Shown here piece by piece: positions 14,001 through 26,200 of a stretch of 64,000 nucleotides of DNA. Where the stretch lies: the NCBI GenBank assembly GCA_018398805.1, contig JAGFBZ010002567.1, positions 806,001-870,000 of the forward strand, written 5' to 3'. Numbering within the stretch: position 1 is the stretch's first letter; the number at the start of each line of letters is the position of its first letter. Made by a program: the position numbers and the translations under genes. A model generated the notes under the pieces. The model did not search any database. It saw nothing but the letters and a program-made list of their open reading frames with translations, and had not been told where the DNA came from. Source of the DNA: Hirundichthys speculiger. Taxonomy: Eukaryota; Chordata; Actinopteri; Beloniformes; Exocoetidae.

Positions 14001-17000
14001 TCTCGTACGTCAGTTTCTAACAGTCCATGTCTTTGGACTGAAAGAATGCATACCCAGTTAACTAGTGTTTCTAAACTGACCTTAGGAGGCAATGTGAAAG
14101 GACGGTTATTTGTCTTATTTGACTGTGTTTGACACAGAGAATTCGAGACAATCGATGAGGCAAAAAGACAAAAGGCCATGTAGACTCACACTCATGGTTG
14201 ATTTAGAATCACCAATCAACCTAATATGCATGTTTCAGACTGTGAAAGAGAAGCTTGGGTAGCCATTAAAAAGACAAAAAAAAAAAAAAACCAAACAAAC
14301 ATGCAGACACAGAATAATAATTATACACAGAAAGGCCCCACGGTGAGCCTTGAACTTGGAGCCTTCATGCCTTTAGCCTTTAGCTGACGGTGCTAACCAC
14401 AGCACCACTGTGGTGTTAGCTGACAGTGCTAACCACTACACTGCCATGGTGTTAGCTGACAGTGCTAACCACTGCACTGCCGTGGTGTTAGCTGACAGTG
14501 CTAACCACTGCGCTGCCGTGGTGTTAGCTGACAGTGCTAACCACTGCGCCACTGGTGTTAGCTGACAGTGCTAACCACTGCACCACCGTGGTGTTAGTTG
14601 ACAGTTCTAACCACTGCGCCACCATGGCGTTAGCTGACAGTGCTAACCACTGCACAGCCATGCTACATTATGTCCCTTCAATTCAGTCCAAGTTAACACG
14701 ATCCAGTTTCAAGAATTTACAACAAAAAATCATTTTAAAGAGTTGTTTGAAGTGCCCCAAGATGAAACATAAGGACAGGCCAAATATCATCCAATACATT
14801 CCAATGAAATTCAATAAAGTAAAATTCTCCATATTAGTGTTTGAAAAATGCCAACTGATTAAAAAGTAGCCTAGTTAAGGAAACCAGTTGATTACACTGA
14901 AACCTCAGCTCAAGTCAATCCATCCAGCCATCTATCTGTAGACCAGTTCTATCCCAATGGCACTGAATATTTTAGATTTTTTAATAATAATGATAATAAT
15001 AATAATCCTGTAGTACAACACAGTCAATCTTTGATTGACTTGGCAAAATGTCCCATATGACTCCCATGGTATATGGTTAAAAAGGCAAATGATAGGAAAC
15101 AAGAAAAAATGCTTTGTTACACTTAACCCAATGTTATTATCTGGGAAATGGTTAGCAGAGTTAACGTGATTAACATGCCATTTTTACTAGGTTCTAATGT
15201 AGAAAACCACTGGTCTGGTCTTATTAAAGATGGAAAAACAGCTCAGGTGGCACAATAAAAGAGCTCCAAGGCAGCAGGGGATTATCCCATGGTGGACTCC
15301 CCCAGGACTCCAGCTCCCTACTTCCTCCCAACAGGGACTAGTGGTCAATGTAACTTCCTGTTAGCTCATAAACAAACACTGCAATCAACTGAAGTCAGGC
15401 TGAAAATCCTCCAGCACCACTTAAAAAGGTCAAGAGGTATACACTAGCCATAATTTTTAGCTCTGTCTGTGACAGATATATGACTGCCTTTAGCTGTACT
15501 GCAAGTTGAACAAGAAGTCTAACTACTTGATCCTTTTTTCCCCACATTTTTTGGGTAGCCACTCCCTATGAAATAAGAGTGTAAAAAAAAAAAAAAAATA
15601 ACATTAGAAATGTCATATACTGTATGGAAAAAGTATCCAAATTGCTGGAAAAGTATAACATCCTTGCCATAAGCCTTTGTGTACATGTGTTTTTTTGTTA
15701 TTCAGTTTGAGAAGCAGCAATAAATGAGGAGGTTGCTAATAATGGAGCATTAAGACATGCTGAAAGACACAGGTTTCCATATGTCCTGTATGTGTGTGGG
15801 TTTATCTTTGCCATCAGGCGGTGACCCTTCCTTCCCCTGTTATAAAAAATTTGAAAACAAGAAGAAAGAAGCAAACATCGATCTGGATCTAGGCTCAGTT
15901 AATGGCCAACCATGAATAATCTGTGTAGCATTCCTCTGACATCATGCCACTGCAATAAATACACATCCTTACACCTCTGTTTGAACAATACACACATTCA
16001 TACGAACACAAGCACAGGAATCTGTCTGTCTGCAGTGAAGCAAAACAAAACCCACAGTACCCACACGACTTAAAGGCCCACTACAACAATGCAGAAACCA
16101 CAGCTTTCTCAGGGATGTTGGACATGTCTTTATTTGAGTACACCACGAGCAAAGTGATCTCAGATTAGTTCTGTCCAGCCCACGCTTTGGGACACACAGA
16201 CCTCAGTTTCAAAGAGCAAGGGGAAATACCGCACCCTTCCTGTCACTCCCTGTCAGACCCAAATGACGTGGTTGTGATGCGATGAAGAGATAAAGCATTC
16301 ATATTAAAAAAAAAAAAAGGAGAAATGGTACAGATGAAGGCAGTTAAAAGCAAAAACGGAAGTTCAAAAATCTGTACAAGAATGCGTAATTACTGCTTAC
16401 AAATGTTCAGGAATCGGTGGGCGGTCTCAATGTGACAACTCACAGACAAGTTTACATCACTCCCATGTCTTTCAATCATTCAGGACAATGGGTTTTTATA
16501 CAGAATGGAAACAGAATTAACTTTAAGGGGTTCCCCAGCTGTACTTACTGACAGCAACTCAGACATCACTTTATCCTTTGTTCGTACTCGTCTATCAATG
16601 TTTAACTTGTGTTTTTCCTTCCTATTCCGTTCTGCCGCCTTAATGTCTTAAAGGTTTTTCTGGGGCAAAGTTATTCCCATGGACAAATGTAAAACATCTG
16701 TAATTTGACTATTATTTGTTTTATTATATGTTTAGTCAGCAGCAAGACGATGTCATTAAAGTGTTATGACACTAAAAGATCATGCCAACACTCACATTTT
16801 TATTTCACTTTCACAAAACAACTGCATCAGAATGTGCACAATCCTGTGAACATGCATAGGCTTAGTTTTCTTTGTGTCCATGTACGAATCAGTACTACTT
16901 GTGGGTGCGCAGCATACGTGGCACAACCCTTGAACACAGACATGCCCTTACTTGACTTCTTAATCTTTAGTTTCCTGCCCTCCCTCTCGTATCTTGGCAA

Positions 17001-20000
17001 AAAAACTTCACGCCGCCGTGATTCCTCCCCCTGCTTTGCCTCTGTTTCCCCTCTATGTATCACACTCCAACAGCTTTATGTTCCTGCCACAGTTCCCTGG
17101 CCCCGCGCCCCTCCACTCCTGCTGTTTCCACTAGGGCACTGCACAAAAACGGCACTTGGCTTGATCCCAACAACTGGGGCCCACATACCTCCCAATCTCT
17201 AGATTAAATAGCACCAGTCTCTGAAGTCTTTCCAGGGTCTAATGGCTTTTGTTGCTGGGAATAATCTACACATCCTCTCCCACATCCTGGGGGTCCGTTG
17301 GCCTGTTGTGAACCCCGCCTTTGCCCTCTTAATTTCTCTCTCATCTCCGTCTTAATCTACGCCTCATTTTTGGTTGAACTTCCAGCCTTCCTATGGCACA
17401 AGAACCCTGTGGTTAAGAGCAGTGGCAATCAGGACTGAACCACCAGCGTTGAGAGGAGGATGCAGCTGAGTTGGAACTGGGCTGAGAACCATACAGAGTT
17501 TTATAGGCAGTCAGTGCAGGTGCTGTCTGAAGCATAATGAAGGTCCTAAATCTCTTCTCTGTTATCTGCAGCTAACATGGAACCTAAGCAGCTAGGGAAA
17601 GAAGGCTAAGTGCCTGGGAGCTATCCTCGTAAGGAAAAGAAAACATCCGTCTGACAACAAGCACAGCAGAGCAGCCTCACTGTCAGCAGTTGATGTCCTT
17701 TCAAAATAAATACAGTAGAGAAGCATTTTTTTGCAAGACTGGGAAAGATTTTGCATAGATCAAAGAAAACTGTAGTTTGGTTGGAGAACAATGTCCAGAC
17801 TAAAACCTTCTTGTCGCCCTCTGTTGTTCAAAATATCTCTGATACAGACCATTTTTGGTCACGATGCCAGAGATTCATGCAGGATCCATACTCAGTTATG
17901 AGCTCATTTCCTGTGTGTGACACTTATCTTGAAAGAGGTCAGTGAGTAGAAGGAGAAATGCAGACAGCGAGAAAAAGAGACTATAGCTGCCGACACAAGA
18001 TGTTTAATGACCAGCCTAATCAGTCTGCTTTATTAGAAACATTTTAAAAAGGTCAGACATTGATTGCCTTTATTTTGCTTCAATTTCCAATTTTATCTCA
18101 ATTAATAAGGCAAGAAGCTGGTCATATTTACAGCTACTAGGACGTCATACATCATCTGAAATAACTACACTACAGAGAAAATAAAAGATTCCAAGAGAAA
18201 TTATCACTGCATGACTGGCCGAAACAAAGGAACAGAGGAGACAAAAAAGAAAGGCAAACAAAGAAAGCTGGATGGTTGAGGGATGTTATGAAAAGGAAAT
18301 GATATAAGTAAAGAGAAAAACATCACTTGATGGAAAGAGAAAAATAGGAGATGGAGAAGGGCAGAGAAGTGACAGGACTGATATTCAGGGTGAAGGATGA
18401 CAAATGAGGAAGTGGTTGGTAATTACAGGAGGGTAGATGTATAGAAGGAGCAGGGAGTAAAGCATCTAAAGCTAGGGTAAAATGAGGATAAAACAAATGA
18501 TCTATAGTGTACACAGTGTACCTTCTGATGGCCTCCAAGCCTCTAGTTAAACATTTACAAACACCCAAATGTTAAACAGAGAGCCACTGGAACACCTGAA
18601 AAAAAGACTTAAAGCCACAGCCAATTGTGTAACTCTGATTCTATGATGCTGAACAACAATAAAATAATGGATGTTTAATCACAGAATAGTGACAGGGACA
18701 TTGTGTGTAAAAATTAGTTTAGGAGAAGCAGACGATTTCTTCATCTGCTGACATTCCTTTATTCAGCAAAAAACAAAAACAGCAAAAAACAACAACAAAA
18801 AAAAAACAGCAGTAACATTCACCAACACTCAAATCCACAACTGAAATTGCATAGTGTGTTAAGTATGAGCAGTATGAGCCTATCAGGTCAGAAGTCCCAC
18901 TGTTGCAGTCTCATTATATTGGGAAAAGATTTGCAATGAAAAGCAACTGATCAAAGTTTAGAAGGCGTCATGGTAGGAATCATTCATTCAGAAAGAATTT
19001 CAATGAGGAAGATCTCCACAGAGCAGACTGTGTGGGGGTTTTGAAATATAAAATATGTCATTAATCATGCACCCAAGAGCATTTCAGTTAAAAAAAAAAC
19101 CTAAGCAGAAGGATCGAGATAAAGTAAAAAAAAAAAAAAGGCGAATGCTTGGTCATAGTCTGTAAGCATCCAAAATTAAATATTCTAACAGCAAATCAAA
19201 TCATTTACAAATTTTGAAAAATGTCACCTATAAGCAACAGATAAATGGCATCTTCCACTACCTTATGTAGAGCATTTTAGTATTTCAGCTCACTGAACTC
19301 ACCCAATAAAATAATTATACCGGTTAATTCTATCTATCTTCATTGGTGTTACATTAAGATGCGGCAGGTTTATTAAGTTAACCCTCAGTACAGAAACTAC
19401 AAAGCACCAATAAGCAAAAACATCAAGATCTTTGAGCAGTCATGAGCCGAGTATTATCTGTATTTACTACACAACCAAAGTAGAAACATGCATCCAGGGA
19501 AACTTCTACAGTCTAGATCAAAACCAAAGACTGTTAGCAACAGAAAAACAATATCACCTCTAACAGTTGTAACAACACAACAACAACAACAGATGACAGA
19601 CAATGAACAGTTCTCTTAAACCTATGTTAACAAATTCACTTTTCTAAAGCATGCTGGAATACTAGGGCATGTGAAGCTGAGACAACTGGTTGTTCCTGTA
19701 AGCTCCTGCAAGAAATAAAATCTACTTTCACCCCTGGGCAGGAGTAAAAGAGAGAGAACTTCAAACTTCCTCCTAACTGGGATGGAGAATATGAGATCAC
19801 TGGCACACAAAATGGAAGATCTTAGAGTGTCGATGACGAGGATGACTGGGACTTGGGTCTTTCACCAAGACACGACTGCAGGAAGATATTTTGGACTTCC
19901 AATTCCTCTACACCCAACTTTCAGACTATATGGAGAGACGAAGACCGCAAACAAAGCAACAAGGCCAAAGGAAGAAGGCATGGCAGTGCTTTTTAACAAC

Positions 20001-20192
20001 AGATGGTGTAATGATGGGAAATGTTACTGTGAAGGAGCGTCTTTGTACCTCAGATACTGAACTATTCACATCCATGTTTTCTAATGAGAAAGTTCACACC
20101 TATGTTACCTGCTGATGTTGCATGCTGCAAGCACAACACCCAAACATTGGCAATCTTAAAATATATGAGAATGAGAGAATAATAAAAAGTTA

Positions 20193-20260
<68 letters not shown>

Positions 20261-23200
20261 GAAGATCTTGAGTAGAATTGTAACTGTTTCCTACTTTTTT
20301 TTCATTGCACTCCCAGTAAAGAAATCCAATGACTCTCATCTGCAGGCTTGGAAAGATGATTTTGAGATATATTTTTCCTATATGTTCTGCCTCCTTTGCT
20401 CTCCACAGCTGTTAAAATGCATTGCTCCTCCCCAGACCACAAATAGAGACCAGAAACCTCCCCATAAAAAAAAATCTTACCCCTTGCCCTCAAAACTCTA
20501 CATATTTATAGACGTCTTAACATTTGTGGTAAATTCATTCTTGCCATTTTATATATTCTTTTAAATGACAGAGCGGCCTTACCTCGCCATGCCCAGACTA
20601 GAGAACCCTGCTGGAACGATTAGAACATCCAGGCGGGAAAAAGGGTGCACCCCCAGAACAGCGTGGGCTGCAGCCAAACAGCGAGGCAGCAGCTTGAGGA
20701 CCGTCATCTGAAAATACAGAGAAAGTTTTCAAATCAGTAAAAAGCATTTACTTCCAAAACTTCAATCACAAATTAGCTTACTGTATCTGGATGGATGATG
20801 TAGTCAGTATTTTATGAGTATATGTTTTCTCTTTAACATACATTTGCAACTTAAGCAATGTTGCCATTATCAGTTCAGGGTTGAAAAGATAAACAAAAAA
20901 CATTTGATTTGTTAAGTTGCAGCTTGAAGTAGCCTTTAAGTAGCCTTCGTGGAAATATTCTCATTTTTATATCATTCTGCCAAGAGGTGTTAGATGTAAA
21001 CCTCTGTCATGGTGACACAAGCATTAGGCGACATTAACTGTCTCTTCTAATCTTTTAAAATCTAATTAGCTGAAGTGTCAGTGGCTCATTGCCAGAGCCC
21101 CACCTGGGCCTTCTGCAGCAGGCAGGCAGGGCTAAACACACGGTGTGGAATCACCCGCTGGGACCAAGCCGACCACTCAGTAAACCGGCAAGGGTAGTCG
21201 CCATGGGAACAAGAAGTGCCGTCATCTACCATGCTTGAATAATCAGTTACAGAGAGCTCTTCATCCTCAAGGGAAGAATGACAGAATGCAGAGTCTGAGC
21301 TGGTGGTCTGGTCTCCACTGCAGTAGAAACAGGGAAAAAAAGTTTCATCAAACGTCAATAATGATGACTGAATTTATTTTCTCATTGAAAGAATTTACAA
21401 ATCCCGACCTGATGGAACTATATATAGAGCAATGTGCAGTGTTTCTCTTGATTAAGAATGAAAATGAAAGCAGTGGAAATATGGAATATATATATCTACA
21501 GTACATACTGTACATCACAGGGCAAAACCAAAAATACTCCAAGAGCATCATAGAGCCGGCATGCAATCTCATTCGTTCTGTTCCAAAATCCAGCACTATC
21601 TCCATCTTCATCCTCAGAACTGTTCCAAAGGTGTCAGCCAAGTTTCCTTCCAGCGATTCACTGAAAATAAAGGCCTCCCTTGTGCGGTAGTTGGAGATTC
21701 GAGGGCCTATGGCTGGGCTGCTGCTGGAGGAAAACCACGAGGGGAGGAGGAGGATTACTGGAAACCACTGGCAAACCTGCCAACCTGCTGGCCAGTGGAA
21801 AGGGAGACCCCAGCCCAGCCCTGCCCTGCCTACAGTGAACTGGCCCTCTCTATTGCTCCAACCTTCACTTTATTTCCTGTACGCCTATAAAAATTTATGT
21901 TGGCTTCACTTTTTCTCTCCAAAAATAATTTCTTCTGGCCAGCGGACCCAGCGTACTATGGTGAAAGCTTTAACGTATTTGTCATAAAAGACTGTTTGCG
22001 CACTGAACCCCATTCATCACCTTAACTTGATCTGCACTATTTCAGCATGGTGAAAGGAAACTTTCTCCATGCAATTAATGCTGAAGGGCCAAATCTCAGT
22101 TAAGCCTGGAGAGGAGGAGGCCCTACCAGAAGAAAAGGGTGCAGGAAAACTAATAAAATACCTGCCAGTCTGGAGTGGTGAGTCCTTTACTATTTCACTT
22201 GAGGAGTTTCCAAGTCTGGATACAAGTTCAGGCTCAGCCCGTTCCTTACAGTTGGTCTTGGATTTGGCCATCTTTCCACATTCTGCCCCGTCCCCAACCT
22301 CTTTTTCCAAAGTGGGAAGAGTTTCTGCTGAGACTTTGTGCCAGTGGCCCACTGCAAGAGTGAAGGTGGATGCGGGCATTGTGACATAGTATTTCCAGAT
22401 TAGGAAATCTGAAGAAAAAAATAAAGAGGAGGAAAGGGTGAAAATGTGAGAATTTTTTTTCCCACAATATATAACTTATGTATAACTCTCTTTTCTTTCA
22501 TTATTGATCATTATAATACTTTCTATTTGATTTTTCTCCCAGAAGATGAGAAAATGGTGGTGTATTTTTCATCCTTTATTTAACGTATTAGTCATAAAAA
22601 AAACTATTTGCACACTTACATGAACTGCACTCTCTCAGTATGCACAATTTCAGCATTTTAGATAACACAAAATCCGAGGGGGAGGTTTTAAAGATGCACT
22701 TAAAACTGTTTGTGAAAACCAAACAACAATGTAAATAGGAACAATGTATTACCTTTTTTTTTGCATTAATCTAAGAAGAACTTAGAACCACTATTGGAGC
22801 GATTATTTGTCATCATTGTTTTTGGGGCAGACAAGAATATGGCACTTTCATTCTTAACAGATAATTCAACTCACAACGCTCTGACTGCTATGACAGAAAC
22901 AGATGTCCTCAGAATGCTTTTTCTTTTTTTTTTTAAAGTCCTGAAATAATTTGTGGACAGCGCTTTCAGAAGTCTGAAGCACAAAACGCGCTACAAAAAA
23001 CACCAGTCTCAATATGATCCAAGGGTTGAAAGAACAAGATATTGACCTTTTCCAGTCATAATTATCCGTATTAATTTGATGATATAAGCAAACCTTCCTA
23101 AATGCATCGGTAGCCTGAGCTTCCCTAAAATCATCTTTGACGATTCCTATGAATAAGTTTAACTTTTGAGCAAGTAATCAGTTACCATAATGTCACATGT

Positions 23201-26200
23201 TGCAGTTAAGGTTATGAGCATAAAGGTCATCTTGTACTGCTGAAGACAAAAGAACCACGTTTCAGGTTTGTGATTATGGGCAGTCAACTTGACCTCCACT
23301 GGGTGTCAACACTTTACAGCGGCTTACGTGTGTCTCCGTCTTCAGTCGGAACGGTCTGCTCCTCCCCACTCATCAAAACCACACACTCACTGGGGGCTCG
23401 TACTGTTGCCTGCCATGTTGACATGGCAACTGGTGGCTCCTGGCAGGGGAAGAGAGCTCGGTTGTTGATGGGAGAACCGGCAGTGTAAACACACACCCTG
23501 GAAGGGTAAACAACAGAAAACATGAGCAACCGTCACTTCTGTGCTCAAAAGATCCACTTAACGCACACATTCACACTTGCAAGTAAAGCACCCCACACAC
23601 ACCGACACACAAAACACAGTACAACTGCCCAGAACTTTTTCTTACATTTTATTTTTGATTTATTTATCTTTGGCTTAGTGAAGGGTTGTCATCTGCAAAT
23701 TGGAAGGTAGGTGGTTTGATCCCCAGCCCCTCAAATTTAGGTGTCCCTGGGAAAGACACTGAATCCCACGTTCCCTCCAATATGCTCACTGGTGTGTGAT
23801 AGTGGAGGCAAAACAGCGAGTGTATATGAGAGTCCTTCTACAACCTCATTTCCCTAAAAGTTGGGACACTGAGTAAAACATAAGTAAAAACAGAACGCAA
23901 TGATTTTCAAATCTAATAAGCCCATGATTTAATTTCCAATGGGACATAAAGAACATAGCAGATGTTGAAACTGAGACATTTTCTGGAAAATATTAGCTCA
24001 TTTTGACTTTGATGGTCTCAAAAAAGTTGGAACAGGGGCAAAAAAAGGCTGGAGAAGTAATTGGTGCAAATCAAAAACAAATGGAGGAGCATTTGTAAAT
24101 TAATTAGGTTAATTGGCAACAGGTTTAGGTAAAAAAAAAAAAAAAAAAAAAAGCATTTCAGAGAGGCAGAGCCTTTAGGATGTAAAGATGGACAGAGGCT
24201 CACCAAACTGCAACAAATGTTTTCAAAAATTGGGGAACAATTTTAGAAAAATGTTCCCCAACATAAAATTGCAAATATGCTGAAGATTCCCACCGTCGAG
24301 CACAATATCAAAAGATTCAGAGAATCAGGAGGAGTGTCTGTGTGCAGGTGACAAGGCCAAAGGTAAAACCTCGATGCTTGTGATCTTTGGGCATCCTCAC
24401 TGCATTAAAAACAGGCATGATTCTCTACTGGACATCACTGCATGGACTCAGGAACACCTCCAGAAATCCCCGTCTGTGAACACAGCTCGCCATGTAATCC
24501 ACAAATTCAAGTTAAAGCTGTGTCATGCAAAGAAGAAGCCATATGTGAACACAATTCAGAAACACCGCCGTCTGCTCTGGAACAGAGCTCATCCAAAATG
24601 GTCTGAGGCAAAATAGCAAAACGGTTCTGTGGTGAAATTAATCAGAATTTGAAAGTCTGTTTGGAAACCATGGATGCCATGTCCTGAGGGACCATCCAAC
24701 TTTTTTTTTATCACCACACAGTTCAAAAGCCTGCATCTCTGATGGTGTGGGCAGGTTACACATCTGGAAAGGCACCCTCAATGCTGAAAGAGTACATAGA
24801 GGTTTTAGAGCAACATGTGCTCCCATCCAGACAACGTCTCTTTCAGGGAAGGCCTTGCATATTTAAACAAGGCAATACTAAACCACATACTGCATCCATC
24901 ACAACAGCATGACTTTGCAGAAATAGAGTCCAGGTTTTGAACTGGTCTGCCTGTAGTCCAGACCTTTCACCAACAGAAAACATTTGGCACATCATAAGAC
25001 GAAAAGATCCAGTAACCAAGGTCCAGGACTGTTGAGCAGCTAGAATCCTGCATCAGACAGGAATGGGACAACATTCCTCTTCCACAACTCCAGCAACTGG
25101 TCTACTCAGTTTCAACATCTGATATAATTTTCTTTATTTTATTTGGAATATAAATATGATTTCATGGGATTTGCAAATCATTGCATTCAGTTTTTATTTA
25201 GGTTTTACACAGCATCCAAACTTTTTGGGAACTGGGGTTATATCAAACACACATATGAAAAAGAATTCTATTCTATGAGTGTGGTATGAATGTATAATTG
25301 AAAATCTAATTTGTAAAATACTTTGTAAAACCAAGATAAAATTAAAAGGATCTACAGAAGTGTGGACCCTTTGCTATTTTGTGAATTAATGAATCAGTTG
25401 CATTGAACAGGGAGTTTAACCATACTCCATGAGACAAACCTGTTGTCCTGGTCTTTGGTCCACCTCACTGAGCCTCCATTAGGTCTTGTCTTGTAGAAGA
25501 TTCTGACAACACGAGGAAATCCCTGAGGTGATGTAACTCCCTTCTTCCGCACCTGCAAACTCCAGAGGTCTCTATAAAAATGCAGTGAGCTACCGTTTGG
25601 AGCTCCAGGGGCATGGCTACAAAGCGTAAATAGCTGGTGCTTCAGCCTCCACTGGGTAGATGGCATTGAGAAAAGTTTCTGAATGAAGACTGCTTGTGGG
25701 TTCACTGAAGAGTGTGAACTATTGTGAGAGTGAACTATTTCCGGGCTTTCATTTGAAACCTCTGGTAGGGGGCCCAACATGGCTGATGCAGAGGTCATGT
25801 CCACCTCTTCCACCTTTAATACATCAAGGTCACAGCAGTCTAGCACTAAGGTGAAATCATCTTCACTGGTGGTTTGCCACAAGACTGACGACTGAATGGT
25901 CCCAGTGTCAACCTCATTCTGGGATTCACAGGCAGCCTCTAATTTTGCTTTGTCTCTTTCTTTTGCACCAAACTCCATCTTTGCTTCATTTTTTTCAAGT
26001 CCAGAGCAATCCTGACTCCTTCCAGCCTCAGTTTCGACAACATCACCAGTTCCAGGTCCATTGTCATCCTCTGCCTTAGTCCCAATTCCAGAACAAGGAT
26101 CAAGGAACAAAACAATACTACCACTGATGACATTACTGTCAAAATGAACCGTAAGGTCCAAGACATAATGTCTGATAAGTATGTGGTTAGTATTGGCTCG

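Larger units (their letters stand above)
2054..20582 (-). other. 18.5-kb aopep intron interval, repeat-rich
   Basis: Lies between coding exon 5 and the catalytic exon. It should hide at least one short exon (about 63 bases, encoding the SPHIMFLSQS-like segment), which I searched for on the minus strand and did not find. It contains LINE fragments at 6.7-7.4, 8.1-8.4, 13.9-14.4 and 19.8-20.1 kb, a Tc1 end near 4.2-4.4 kb, a 36-bp minisatellite, a (TA)n array and several strong hairpins, which are listed separately. Nothing else coding could be supported. Confidence 0.6.

Noticed and set aside
14534..14869. Plus-strand ORF with a 12-residue repeat (LADSANHC)
   Set aside because: It is a by-product of the 36-bp minisatellite period; nothing suggests translation.
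16705..17202. 165-codon plus-strand ORF
   Set aside because: Cysteine- and leucine-rich translation without domain or splice support; a chance ORF in the aopep intron.
20196..20564. Plus-strand ORF beginning with a Tyr-Ile repeat
   Set aside because: The start is the (TA)n array and the rest is intronic; no similarity to known protein.
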